NCBI GenBank assembly: GCA_029959195.1
Contig: CP114120.1
Coordinates: forward strand, 1,798,001 to 1,862,000
Direction of reading: 5' to 3'
Source: Dictyophora rubrovolvata
Lineage: Eukaryota; Basidiomycota; Agaricomycetes; Phallales; Phallaceae
DNA length: 64,000 nucleotides
Positions 33,639 through 45,296 of this stretch are shown here, piece after piece. Both the position numbers and the translations under genes were made by a program. The notes beneath the pieces are model-generated. The model was not told where the DNA came from. It did no database searches and saw nothing but the letters and a program-made list of their open reading frames with translations. Each line of letters begins with the position of its first letter. Positions within the stretch are counted from its first letter, which is position 1.

Positions 33639-35490
33639 ATGGGGATTAAAGGTCTTACATCTCTTATTGTCGAGCATGCGCCCAGGGCTATCAAGGTAAG
33701 TCTAAAGATATGGCGCGTGTAAAACTGCTTCGTTTTTCTGAATAATTTCGAGGAACACGATATCAAAACACTCTTCGGTCGCAAAGTTGCGATTGACGCA
33801 TCAATGTCAATTTACCAATTTCTCATTGCTGTGCGCCAGAAAGACGGTGAAATGCTTACCAACGAACAAGGCGAAACAACTAGGTAACCTAACTACATGA
33901 GAAGACCTCTTTAACTCGCCGCGCTCACGACCGTTAGTCATTTAATGGGCTTTTTTTATCGGACTATCCGAATTGTAGAAAATGGTATCAAACCTGCCTA
34001 TGTGTTTGATGGAAAGCCTCCGGAACTGAAATCGGGTGTTGTACGCTGTCTTACTTTCCGCCTATCAACCATATAAATCTGGCGTTTTTTTTCCTTTTTG
34101 TTAAGCTGGCAAAACGGTTTGAAAGGCGGGAAGAAGCTAAAGAGGAAGGGGAAGAAGCGAAAGAAACCGGTAATTATCTTCACAGCTCCACAGCGGAACT
34201 TTAACTCTTACCGCCTCCCCTCTTTCTAAATTTTCCTCTAAAACAGGGACGGCCGAAGATGTTGATCGATTTTCTCGAAGAACAGTTAAAGTGACTAAGG
34301 AACACAACGAAGAATGCAGAAAGCTACTTCGTTTGATGGGTATCCCCGTAGTTATAGTACGTCAGGGTTACTATCATCTTCTTTAGCCTTCCTCTATACA
34401 GTTTCCAAATCAGGCGCCTTCCGAGGCTGAGGCACAGTGCGCTGAATTAGCACGCGATGGCAAGGTTTGTGCTTCTTTCTTAGACGGACGCCATAGTTGC
34501 CAAGTTACTTTTTGAGGTCTACGCTGCCGGATCAGAAGATATGGACACATTGACATTTAATACGCCGATACTTTATCGCCATTTGACATTTTCTGAGGCC
34601 AAAAAGCAGCCGATTAGCGAAATTATTCTTGAAAAGGCTCTAGAAGGTCTGGAAATGAATCGCGACCAAGTAAGTTTCACCGTCGCCATTTTATATCTTG
34701 CATCTTTTGATTCGGACAGTTTATAGAACTCTGTATTTTACTCGGTTGTGATTATTTGGAACCCATTAAAGGAATTGGTCCTAAATCAGCTCTCAAACTT
34801 CTTCGAGAACATGGCAGCTTGGCCGCCGTATTGGAGCATTTGCGGGAAAAGTGTGCAAATAAACTTTTTAATGTCGTGGGTTTATCATTCATCTTATTTT
34901 TTAGGGCCGCGGAACGAGAAGAACGAGAAGAACACGCAGAAGAAGGCAAAAAGAAGAAAGGAGGAGTACTAGTTCCGGAAGAATGGCCATGGGAAGCTGC
35001 AAAGAAACTTTTTCAACAGCCTGACGTTATACCTGCCGACCAAGTTGAAGTCGGTGTTTTTCCCTTGCTTCCCCATCAACTGTTCTTAAACGAGTTCTCT
35101 AGTTAGAATGGACTAGCCCTGACGTAGAAGGACTGGTCAGTTTCCTTGTCAGAGACAAAGGCTTTAAGTAAGTGATCTGAGTCATTAATGAGCACCTGTT
35201 GTTTTACCATTTGTTCCAGCGAGGAAAGGGTTCGCAAGGGAGCAGAAAAACTGGCAAAATTTCTGAACGCTAAGCAACAAGGTCGTTTAGATGGTTTTTT
35301 TACTTTCAAAGCCAAGGCCGCAGGCGAGGCATCCAAGGACAAAAAATCGGAAGCATCCAAGGACTCCAAAGGGAAAAAACGCAAGGTATGCGAGATTTTC
35401 AAATTTATCAGTCCTCTGGGAGCTGAATGGCAGTGTTCAAGGCCGACGATAAGAGCGAAGGGGCAAGTAAAAAAACGAAGAAAAAAGTAA
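33639..35490 (+). CDS. RAD27: Flap endonuclease 1 (FEN1/RAD27)
   Basis: Structure-specific nuclease that removes 5' flaps during Okazaki-fragment maturation and long-patch base excision repair. Twelve exons: 33639-33695, 33753-33883, 33938-34040, 34106-34169, 34247-34356, 34414-34464, 34517-34669, 34720-34850, 34905-35053, 35107-35167, 35220-35385 and a last one near 35438-35490. The start [15 protein letters not shown] is the family N-terminus. Metal-binding acids are present in [40 protein letters not shown] and [19 protein letters not shown] (helix-hairpin-helix). The PCNA-binding motif QGRLDGFF is followed by a lysine-rich tail. The final exon is uncertain: the in-phase acceptor gives a stop at 35490, while another frame of the same sequence gives a lysine-rich tail ending at 35495. 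The protein is otherwise complete. Confidence 0.95.
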
Positions 35491-35495
35491 AATAA

Positions 35496-36129
35496 GTGTT
35501 GGCTAGTAGCTTTGTGTTATGACTTGAAAATTTATTCCATCACCGTGTATAATAATTATCCAGCTATGATCTGTATTTGTTAATCTTTTCGAACATGATC
35601 GAAACCTTGCATTTGCTACCAAGACTCTGGCTGATGCATGACGAGAATTTTTCAGTAGTTTGTCCAACCTCATTCGCTGATATCAATAATAGTATCCCCT
35701 TAGTCGCTTCGTGATAGTGCCCTATTCTGCCGCTTTGCGTAATTCTCCTCAGCCTGCTTTTAGTGTCGAAAACACTATACAGTAAATTATCTGCACCTTA
35801 AAATTATAGACAACTACAAGGATGAGCTTTCAATTAATAAGTAGTAGCTTATGTAGACTAGTATAGTATTAAGCAAGGGAGGCCCGGGATTTGAGGTCTG
35901 GAGACAAGTGAGAGACAAGCTCACATTTGATAGTATGCGAATTGATCCCGATACTTATACATATTCCAAAGTTGAATTCAACTACACGAAAGTAAATAGG
36001 ATGCAAAGAACAACTAACTTGACATTAATGAAGCCAGGAATTCCCACGGTCTGTGCCTGTGATGATTTGCAACATTATGTCAGCCACCACTACTCACGAA
36101 TATTTTTCTTGCGCACAAATCTGTGGGAC
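35496..36129. other. Intergenic region, FEN1 / YEATS2-like gene
   Basis: Same-strand spacer with AT-rich sequence. A 94-codon open frame ending at 36192 overlaps the first exon of the next gene in another frame and shows no family feature. Promoter elements were not identified. Confidence 0.45.
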
Positions 36130-39092
36130 ATGTTGGGAAAACGAAAGCATTCTTTGATTAATGATTCTCCGGAACGTATGGCAACTTGTTAACTCTTTTC
36201 CCAAAACCTCCACGTAATTTAATTGACTCTGCAGATGAACTAGTGCGTCAAGTTGTTACTGAGCAAATCGACCTGGAAATTGCCCTGAAGAAACGTTTGC
36301 TCGCTGCTGCTGAAGCCAGAGTCGAATGGGCCAAGGTTTTACGTGATATATTGCTAGAAGAACGGACCGCGTCCGATGTTTACAATCAGTCACCATTCCA
36401 TGACGCCGCTGAACGAGTTTATGAAGATATAGAAGACTCCTGCCACATAATTTCCTCCCACAAAAGTCGACTTCTTAGACCAATTACCTCCGGAAAACCA
36501 CCTGTACTTCAAGTTACGCCCATAATTGAACCTCCGCGAACAAGGAAGAGAATTACCCTCAATTTGACGAGTACCCCTACACATAATGGACCTATCCTTT
36601 ATCAAGATCGCAGCACCGGAGCCACGGTCAAACTAACGTGCGTCGACTGCGGCAGAAGTGATTTCCCAACTATTCAAGGTTTTTTAAATCACTGTCGTCT
36701 CGCTCACTCTCGTATATTTAACACCCATGATGAATGTATCCAAATTTCCGGGGTTCCAATTGATGGTGATGAGAAAGAGGCCTTCCGTCTTTCTGGAGTG
36801 GAGATTCACATTAGCAATTCAACTTCTATCCGTGGCATGTTTGAACGCGCAGTGGGTTTGAAAAATAAATTGGCCGAGTCCGATGCAAGTGGACACTTTG
36901 AATCTGTTTCAACCCACCTCTCTCGAACACTTGGCGTCCACGCTCTCACTCCCACTCTGGCACCTTTCCTTGGAAAAGCAGTTCGCAAGAAGCAGATCCA
37001 TGTTTTTGAAGAACCCGGATTCATTGATGTCGTATCCGCAGACGAGGAAGAATCACGAAGAAATAATCTCCGTCAACAACAAGTCGATCAACGGAGGGAA
37101 GACAAAGATAAAATCTCTCCTTTTCTCGATGTGTTATCTGTGATGCAGCAACATGACGCGTTGGAAACCTTCCGGTCTTCGGAAGAAAATAGCGAACATT
37201 CCCGTTTTCGCGTGAAGCGACGGATTATAATTGCTGATCGCAGTCTTCATCTTCCTGGAGGTAGATAAATGACTTCTAGTGTCGCTTTCGTAATATCTTA
37301 ACATCTCATACTTTTATAGGCAAACGACCATCGGGTTTCCCATCACATACGCATCGCTGGCAATTGAGTGTTTATACACCATCGTATGTAAGTTCGCATC
37401 ATTAAGCTAACGTTCGCAAGATAAAATGGCTGAATTTAATTAGGGACATAATATCACAACCTTCCTGGATAGATTCACTGTTACGTGTCTGACTCAGCCT
37501 CCTGTTTTTTCTCAACCTATAAGTGTCTGTGGGCCACCTTTCGTCACTTGTAGTACAACAGACAAACCCTTCCTCGCTCGTCTCAAATTATGTTGGGTTG
37601 GTCAACAGAACCATGCTTTGGAGGTCGACCACTGGATAGAGGTGAATCTTTTGGATTATTTTCGTACTCAAAGAGTCAACGGTACATGACATATTTAGTT
37701 AAATTCTTCACTAGCTCGACCTGCACTCGGAGAGGAGCAAATGTTTGACGTCGAACTGGATCGAGATACTCCGTTTCGACAAGCTCAAGACACAACTACT
37801 ACCGTCCCTTGGACCGGTGAAGGCGACTATAGAGAAGTTCCAACGAAAACACTTCATAACATTCCTAGCCTTTCATCTGTTAAGGCTGATCATGAACTTA
37901 TCGAACAATCAGCAGGTCAGGGTTGTTTCTCTGAACTTTTTGATTTTTTTGAACATATTGTACTTTAGACTACCAATATATGTTAAGAGGATTGGCAGTT
38001 CGCTTTCCTATGGTTTCCTCAGGTATTTCCCATCGTTTTTGCGTTTCGCCGACCGTTCCTATAAAGTTTTCAGATGTAGCGTCCTCGTCGACGCCACTTC
38101 CATATACTCCTGCTCGTTCACTAACCCGGTTGTTCGATTTACCCATGGGTGCTCGTAAAGCCCTGGAGGTAAGATTCAATCGTTGAATGCATGAAAACAC
38201 GCATGTCTGAGATACTTTTCCGTAGCTGTCCAGAGCTCGAGCAATTCGCCAGGAATTTGAAACCATGCAGAAGAATTTACCCGAAACCAGCAGGTCTAAA
38301 GCGAAACTCAGTACGGCCGACGTATTTCGATGGCTTCATTCGGATGGACTGTATCCTAAACTCTCGCATTCCGTCCAAGCGCCCGTGTCTGCTGAAGAAA
38401 CAGTGCAATCAGAAGCTAAAGCGCCTGAAGTACCGAAGTTCTGCCCCGTCTGCGGCGTCACTCTTCCGTGTCATAGTGCTATGACTGTGGGTCATTATAG
38501 GAATATAAACGGACAATGTTCCACAGAGTTGGAAAGGCATCGAGCGCCTGTCATGCATGTGTATACGCTTCTTGCTCCGTCGACTGCTCCCGCTACCGTT
38601 TGGAATTCTTCGCAAATCAAATTTGTGCACAAACCGAGAGATATTTTGTCAATTGCGCATCCGAATTTGCTGTTATTTGCACAACAGCGGGTAGAATCGT
38701 TGTCGCTCACATGTTTTCCTCAAATTTCTTTAAATTCAAACCCTCTGGAGTTAGGTGATAGCCCTGATGAAGTGGCAACGACGCTCTTACCATATGGAAT
38801 ACTGGCAGTGGTGACAAAGTTTGTGGTACGAGACATTGTAAACGGGGCTGTTCAAGCTGCTCGAGACATGCAAACGCGCACCAAAATAGCTGGAACAGAC
38901 GGTACATCCAGTGACCAGCATTCTTCGACTACTTTGCTTACTCCAAGCCATGTGTTGGAATCTTTAGTAATCAAGGACGGTAATCAGACAGAGAGGCAAG
39001 GAGTGTTTTCGAAATGTTTTTCTAGACTCGGTACTTTATTGCAAGTGGATACTTTGTTATCTTCCGAAACAAATATAAATACAGCAAGTTGA
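36130..39092 (+). CDS. YEATS2-like chromatin protein
   Basis: Seven exons: 36130-36175, 36235-37260, 37320-37387, 37444-37681, 37715-37915, 37969-38168, 38226-39092; 881 residues, phases closing. The first exon (MLGKRKHSLINDSPE) joins to ELVRQVVTEQIDLEIALKKR. Near residues 160-190 is a C2H2-like finger (CVDCGRSDFPTIQGFLNHCR-LAH). Residues about 340-470 are a divergent YEATS-like beta-sandwich: RRIIIADRSL, HTHRWQLSVYTP, CGPPFVTCSTTDKPFLARLK, DHWIE, GEEQMFDVELDRDTPF. Next come FPMVSSG, STADVFRWLHSDGLYP, a CPVC finger, and a C-terminal helical region (LLPYGILAVVTKFVVRDIVN, LLTPSHVLESL) resembling the histone fold of YEATS2. Animal YEATS2 is a subunit of the ATAC acetyltransferase complex; complex membership here is inference. 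The usual GWGEF motif of acyl-lysine readers is absent. Confidence 0.75.
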
Positions 39093-39335
39093 ATTGATTA
39101 CTTTGTGTGTGTGAAGTTTGTGTGTGCCACAAGTGTGCCATGTGCGAACGCCACGGTTGACCGAGCTGTGACTGTGACGGCAGTAGATAAATCTGATCAG
39201 CTCAACTGCCCGTTGTTTCTTCTTTTGGTGAACTAACTGTACCGCAGGCTCGGTTTGTGGGTTTGAATATTCTGGAAGTTTTCTTTGTTTTATATCTCTG
39301 CGAAAACGGTCGACTTTGCAAAACTGTATCAAACA

Positions 39336-40312
39336 ATGTCTTCGATCTTCAATTCTATCGGGTGCGTTGGCTGTTGTTAAACGTGGGGAGCCATGACCAC
39401 TGATTCTTCTATTTACAGTCGATCTATGGGACGTCAGACCCGCAATCCACGACGTTCTCCTACGACCCCGACTTCTGCGCCATTCGATGGGCCTGGTTTA
39501 CCACCTCCGTTACCCCCGGCTATACCTGGTGGACAGAAACCCTTATACCTCTGCAGTCCTTTCGTCGAAGCAGCTCTCGTGAAAGGAAATTTCAAGACCA
39601 TTGCCATGCTACCCAAGTATGTGGAGGTGACGGAATGGGTTGCCGTCAATAGTAATACCGCTTCTGCTGCGATTCCATCACTCGTGATCTGACTACCGAC
39701 CGTGTTGCAGTGTATGATTTTTATCAAAATTTGAATCTGTTTTATGGGATCGTGGCGGAATGTTGTACATCTCAAAACTGTCCTACAATGTCGGCAGGTC
39801 CAAAGTATGTAATCAATCGCGATTCTAGTGTAATTGTTTTAGACTTACGATGTTGATCAGTCTGGATTACACTTGGCTGGACCACAACCGACGGCAGGTC
39901 AAGTTACCAGCACCTACATACATAGATTATGTCATGACATGGCTACAAAACGTCCTAGACGATGAGGCAGTATTCCCTACTAAAGCTGGTGGGCCCTTAT
40001 TTATTCGCCGGGTTCAGTTGAAGACTTATGAGACTTGCAGGTCAAGAATTTCCTTCCACATTTCCCTCAACTACAAAACATATGTATCGCCAGATGCTTC
40101 GCGTTTTCGCCCATATCTATCAAGCTCATTATCGTGACATCCTACATCTTCGTAGCGAACCTCACTTTAACTCTCTGTTTGCTCATTTCCTCGCTTTTGG
40201 TAGAGAATATGAATTATTGGACGTTAAAGATATCAAGGGTGCTCCTAACGCACCGGTTGGTGTGGGTGATCTCTGGGAAAAATGGAAAGAAATGGGTATA
40301 TTGGAGGCATAA
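39336..40312 (+). CDS. MOB2: MOB kinase activator, MOB2-like
   Basis: Adaptor that binds and activates NDR-family kinases (Cbk1/Orb6 type) in the morphogenesis pathway. Five exons: 39336-39361, 39419-39651, 39711-39804, 39861-39988 and 40041-40312; 250 residues. The start MSSIFNSIGRSMGRQTRNPR is basic, then KPLYLCSPFVEAALVKGNFK. The Mob core follows: YVEVTEWVAVNMYDFYQNLN, LFYGIVAECCTSQNCPTMSA, LDYTWLDHNRRQVKLPAPTY, IDYVMTWLQNVLDDEAVFPT, HMYRQMLRVFAHIYQAHY, HFNSLFAHFLAFGREYELLD. Zinc ligands (C, C, H, H) are in place. The NPEFY-like DFYQNLNLFYG and the Leu-Pro-Ala-Pro segment fit the MOB2 branch rather than MOB1. The first exon is only 26 bases. It sits about 240 bases downstream of the YEATS2-like gene on the same strand. 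Confidence 0.9.
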
Positions 40313-41267
40313 GATTCGCATTAATGTATGTTATTCCAGCCTCAGCGAACGAAATTTAACATGCTTCCTGTCGCAGCGCCATGACGAACGACGTTTTCGG
40401 CCGCTTTAGATATGGCGTTTGTAGGTGACAGATCTGGACATTCTATTCACGTTTCCGCATTTCTTGCAATAACAATCAATCGGCTAAAGTGTATACCACA
40501 AAAATGTATATATGGAATCTTGTGATGAGGCCAGTCCTCCAGATAGGACTGGCATCGTATAGAACAACCTTCAACTTTTACTGGTCTGAACTTTCAACCA
40601 GTTCTTTTACTTCGGGATTGACCCAATCATGTTGGCTTAGACAACGAAATAAGCTTCACTTGCATGTGCAGAGAAGAATGAGAAGAATGAGTAGCATTCA
40701 TGGATTGCACAGCACTGCTTTATTTTCACGTAAATATAGGCAGGGTCAGATTCATGTTCTTGATGCAGAAACCCATCTTCGTTTTCTTTCATAACACTCC
40801 AATAGTCCCTCATATCGGTAGGATTGGCAGCGATCCATTCATCTTAGCCCTGAGCTCTTGTAAATACCTTCAGCATGTAATGATCACTGATCTCGTTATA
40901 TCCTGACAAGCACTGTATTTCCAATAGTCGGAGTGTGAAAGCTCATTTACAACCAACATCTGTTTTTGAACATTCACATTGAAGTTGCGCACCTTTAGGA
41001 CGCCCATCCGTTCGAGCTTGACATCCGAATACGTTGTTATCATCATGTCTGGTATATATAAAGCCCATTTGCTTCCTCTCCGGGTATAAAGGTTTCTTAT
41101 TAATTGATTTTACGACCACGGATAAAGCTAGACGAGTAGTACGTTTCATCATCTCAAGACTTCAACGTTCGTGAGATTACCCCACGCCTAAGCGAAACAA
41201 CAGCTGCATATCTGTCAGGAAAGGTGTGTTTATGGGATATAAAATGTCTTTCATTGAAATAAAACGT
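40313..41267. other. Convergent interval with an unresolved coding-like stretch
   Basis: Tail-to-tail region between MOB2 and the small mitochondrial-type protein gene. On the minus strand a frame from about 40945 to 40635 is open for over 100 codons with one internal TAA and includes WIAANPTDMRDYWSVMKENE, which looks protein-like, and upstream an ATG-initiated frame covers 40943-41152. I could not assemble a phase-closed gene or recognise a family. Confidence 0.35.
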
Positions 41268-41990
41268 CTATTGTGAAACTCGGATGGATGTGCCTTCTTT
41301 TTTCGAGAGGGAATGAAGGTCTTGTTCTTTAGTACGATGAGTTGGGGAGATGACATGGGAGACATGACGGCTTACGAATTCCCCATACATGGGATTTGAG
41401 ATCCAAAAATTCTGTTAAAACGGATAAGTCTCAGTCTGGTTCAAACATACGTAATTACGCACCGATATGGAGGCCATCGTATAGCTTTTTCATCTCAGCC
41501 CTGACACGGTTAACATCCTCTTTGCCAGCTGCGCTCTCGGTCAACGCTTTTAATTCTTTTTCTAGAGCTTCAATCCTTCGAATATGTTGTGAGACCTAAT
41601 AAAATAAATAACACATTTATTTTGACATGGAGTCCGGGTATCTGTACTTACCTGCTGAGTACTGGACTGCAATTCCTCGATACTGGATTGGAGAGCATTG
41701 GAAGCAAGCTTATACTCGTCTAATAAATAATAAGAGGCATATGCGGATGCAACAGAAAATCCCAGTAGAAATCCTATAAAGCTTCATAATTTTGAGCGAG
41801 ATCTGGCAACAGTGAACAGGCTTCTTACATACCCTCCCCGAAAACCTCCTACGGGTCTTTGTTGGGGCTGGATAGTACCTGTATTTAAAGACGAAGATAC
41901 TTCTGCCCTGATTGTGCTCGAGCTAGATATTAGCCTTGTCGTTCCTCGAAAGGTGCTAGGAGCATGACGGAGCTGACGCAAAAATGCCAT
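41268..41990 (-). CDS. Small membrane/coiled-coil protein, probably mitochondrial
   Basis: Five exons, 41833-41990, 41652-41781, 41463-41595, 41376-41411 and 41268-41326; 171 residues, all phases closing. The N-terminus MAFLRQLRHAPSTFRGTTRL continues with Ser/Thr/Arg and no acids for about 30 residues, a convincing mitochondrial presequence. A single membrane segment follows (FIGFLLGFSVASAYASYYLL), then an amphipathic coiled coil (ALQSSIEELQSSTQQVSQHI, EALEKELKALTESAAGKEDV, NRVRAEMKKLYDGLH). It closes with EFLDLKSHVWGIQQDLHSLS and KKEGTSIRVSQ. The layout is that of a conserved basidiomycete protein with no function known to me. It is transcribed away from POP1 with only 102 bases between the starts. 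Confidence 0.75.
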
Positions 41991-42092
41991 GGGCAGATGA
42001 TAACGGGCGCTTGTGGGCGATATTTCTTTGTATATCACTCTTCGACGCGTACGCGAGCTTTGAATATCTGATTCTCGAATTGGCAAAGACAG
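41991..42092. promoter_or_regulatory. Bidirectional promoter, mitochondrial-type gene / POP1
   Basis: The two outward-reading start codons are 102 bases apart, so the genes must share promoter sequence or have overlapping 5' transcript ends. No specific site is assigned. Confidence 0.55.
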
Positions 42093-45000
42093 ATGCCTCC
42101 CAAACGATCCTACGAAGAGGTTGGGGGCACATCAGCAAAGGAAAGGAAGAAACAGAGGGTAACCGAGGCCAGGTCCATCAGCACTCAATCTGGACAAGCA
42201 TCTGGAGTTGCAACGAACAGTGCGTTAGTTCTGCAACTGGAAAGTTTTTCCTTTTTTTTCAAAATTTGCCTCATTCGTTTAGGTTTGAGTGGTTTGCCCG
42301 GTGCGATAGATGTTGAAAAATTTGTCGAGGCAAGTCTTCGGCTGTGCTGGCAATATGGGCAGACTCGCTGGAATTTTGTTCATAGGCTAGGGTCTTCGAA
42401 ATCTCGGCCATGCGATCAGCTAGGCAGAACGTAGAGGATAGCGCAACACACAGAGCATGGCAAACACTGCCCCGTCATTTACGGCGACGAGCTGCTTCAC
42501 ATGACGTTCGCCGAGTTCCTGTCCGACTGCGACAAAAGGCCAAAGCCGAGGTGAGAATTTATTCGATTTAATCGCGACGTTTTATGCATTTCGGGTGAAG
42601 ATGGATCCTGTGAAGAAAAGAAAATTAAATCGTAAAATTTCAAGGGCAGGAATGTCTAAAAAAATAACGAAAACCCAACAATTTTTGAAAAGACAGAGTA
42701 GGATTAATTCTCTGAACCAGCATGGGAACGACATTTAACAGTCATAATTATTACAGGAGACAAGTCGTGGCTTGAAACACATATATGGCATGCCAAACGA
42801 ATGCACATGAAGAATCTATGGGGATATCGATTGGTTTGCTATGATTTTCAATTCACCAGTATGGCTCCCTGATTAGTTAAGTTAGGCAGAGACTCCCACT
42901 GAAAAGGCCCATCGACCATCCCATCGTGCCGCGGTACATGGCTCCATATTACACGATGCTTCGTATTTTGGCACAATTTCTATTAGCGGAAAACAGTTGA
43001 TGCTCGAAAAACTCTTGAATGGCTGTTGCGATTGTCAGGGTGCAAGACCCAGTGCGGTCAGGTAATACCATTAACCATTTCACAAAAAGTCAAATGGCTA
43101 AGGTTTCGAATAGGTACTCTTTGGGTTCGCGAATTCAAGATACCCACCTATACAGATGGCATAGCTATCCACTAAACCTCATTGCACCCATCGTAATCAT
43201 ATGGAAACCGCTCTCCGTGGATAATACCCCTCAACCAAAGCATGCTGATGTTGAAGAAACTGGGTTGGATAGTCGTAACAAATCGTCAAAGAAGAAGAAA
43301 AAAGACAAAGAAGCACCCTCTTCAATACCTCCAGGCAAATCTGATCCCTCAACTAAACGGACACTATGGATGCGAGTCCATCCTTCCGCCTGGAGTGAAG
43401 TTTGGGACACGCTGAAGGAAGCATGCAGTAATACGCTAGAAGAATTTCGGAAGGAACAAGAGAGAAACGCTAAACAAGACCCAGAATTAAAAATGCCGGA
43501 AGAATTGATCGAATTGATCGACCTCCGTTCTCGTATCAACTGTTTTGAAATTATGGGCCCTAAATCCAGTCAGGTATTGAGAGGCGTTTTGACTGCCGAC
43601 CACGAGGAGAGGAAAACATTCCATGAAGTACGTTTGTGACGAGCATTTTGGTTATTTTTTTTGTGTTGATTTCGTTAGTTCTGGTCTCAACTGCGCGATG
43701 TACAAACCCCTGGGGCAGTTCCCAGAGGTATGGTTGTCGGGCTTCAAGTTGTCGACCCACGATTAGGGTACAAGTTCCCCTTTTTTCAAGGAACTTAGTT
43801 ACTGAACTTGATTGCCCAGATTTCCGCCAAAAAACGCCAAAGCTTTAATCGCGAAGGACATGGACAAGGACAAGGACAAGGACAAGGACACGGACAAGAA
43901 CAAGGACATCCCAAGTACTCCCCACTCACTTGTATTTTCGACATATCCCAATGTTTCGTTGGCTCAAAGTAAATTATGGGAAGAAATTGAACGTGATGAT
44001 GGTCCGTTACGACCCAGATTTCGAAAAAAAGATTTAGACGACCGACGGCGACAGGTAACACATCTTCTAAAAAAATTCTCCAGCCTTTTTTTTTTGAACG
44101 AATACTTCTAGAATTTAGTGCCAGGAACGCGTCTTAAACCGGAGAAAAAGGACGATCGTGTTCCTTTGTTTCTTATTCAGCGTTCAGTAGGGTCATCATC
44201 GTCTTCGAATACACCCCCTAGTCGATCATCACCTGCGGACTCGGCGCACATTCATGGCTGGTCATTATTCTTCCCTGCACATTGGTCTATGGCTTTCCTT
44301 AATTCATTGATACATACTGGGACTCGCGTAGGCGGTCTGCGAGAGCGAAGAACTCAGGTATTTGAGTCGGGCTCGCTTGATTTCCCCTTTGATTACCCTT
44401 CCACTCCTGCATACGAACGGGAGGCCCTTCTTTCAGCTCAAGCTGAGAGAGAAGCATGGGAGAGAAAACCCCCAGCGAAGAGGGTTGAGTGGAAATCAGT
44501 CGGTACCAGAAGTCCTTGGAAGGGTGACTGGGAAGCTGTACTCGGATTCGCTTCTGTATCGAACGGTGATCCAGACCTATTAGAGACTCAGCGAGGGGCT
44601 GAAGACATGTCCATGTTTCAGCAGGAGAAAATGTGGTTTTTGCGAGGAACGGATGTAGGAGAATTAATTTACACAGTTGCAGATTCCTCAGATCCCGGAT
44701 CAACTTTACTTCATCGACTCAATGAATTCCGTAGCAAAAGAGGTTTACCGGCCTTGGAAAGCAATTCCTCCGACACGTTTCTTAAAAGTGCATTGGTCCC
44801 TGTAAAGCTGAACATTTGTGGACGCGGTGCTCCAAATGATTTAGCGGCCATTTACGATGTTGATCCAGTCGAGGCGGGCTACATACGCAGTGTATTAGCC
44901 AAGAAACGCGAGGGCGATGTTTTTGGGGATGTCGACGAAAAGGTATGTTCGGAAATGAAAAGTCCGAATTTGCTTGCTCTATATCATTCATAAACTTCAC

Positions 45001-45296
45001 TTTACTTCTTCAAGCTATCTGAATTGACTGCCGGGAATGATGCTATAATCGGTTATGTTACTACCGGTAATTTTTCTCTGTCTAGAGGGAAAGGTTTGGC
45101 CGTTGGAGCGATAGCTTTATCACGGCTCATACTTATTCAAACCAAAGAGAAGCAGTACGTTTCGCCTATTAGCCGTTTATACTGTATATGATGTTAATCA
45201 TGTGGTAGGCACAGCGTGAAATCCTTTCCTTTGTTGGTAAAGGTAAAGGATAGGAATAGCACCATCTGTCGTGTAGCAACTATACAAATACTGTGA
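42093..45296 (+). CDS. POP1: RNase P/MRP subunit POP1
   Basis: Largest protein of nuclear RNase P and RNase MRP, needed for tRNA and rRNA processing. Twelve exons: 42093-42219, 42283-42329, 42386-42550, 42601-42697, 42757-42833, 42886-43061, 43114-43627, 43679-43767, 43820-44054, 44112-44942, 45015-45154, 45209-45296; 861 residues. The N-terminal Pop1 domain is unmistakable: LPGAIDVEKFVEARVFEISA, RHLRRRAASHDVRRVPVRLR, WLETHIWHAKRMHMKNLWGY, HRPSHRAAVHGSILHDASY. The POPLD domain has IHGWSLFFPAHWSMAFLNSL and GTRVGGLRERR. The C-terminal domain has IGYVTTGNFSLSRGKGLAVG and ends with a short beta segment, STICRVATIQIL. Intron 2 uses a GC donor (GCAAGT). A lysine/aspartate repeat sits in exon 9. Confidence 0.95.
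43858..43908 (+). repeat. GACAAG hexamer repeat in POP1
   Basis: Tandem imperfect copies of GACAAG/GACATG/GACACG encode an alternating Lys-Asp stretch (KDMDKDKDKDKDTDKNKD) between the Pop1 and POPLD domains. It is in frame and probably a flexible, length-variable linker. Confidence 0.9.

Noticed and set aside
35908-36192. 94-codon plus-strand open frame before the YEATS2-like gene
   Set aside because: Only its last part (MLGKRKHSLINDSPE) belongs to a gene, as the first exon in the correct splice pattern; the rest lacks coding features.
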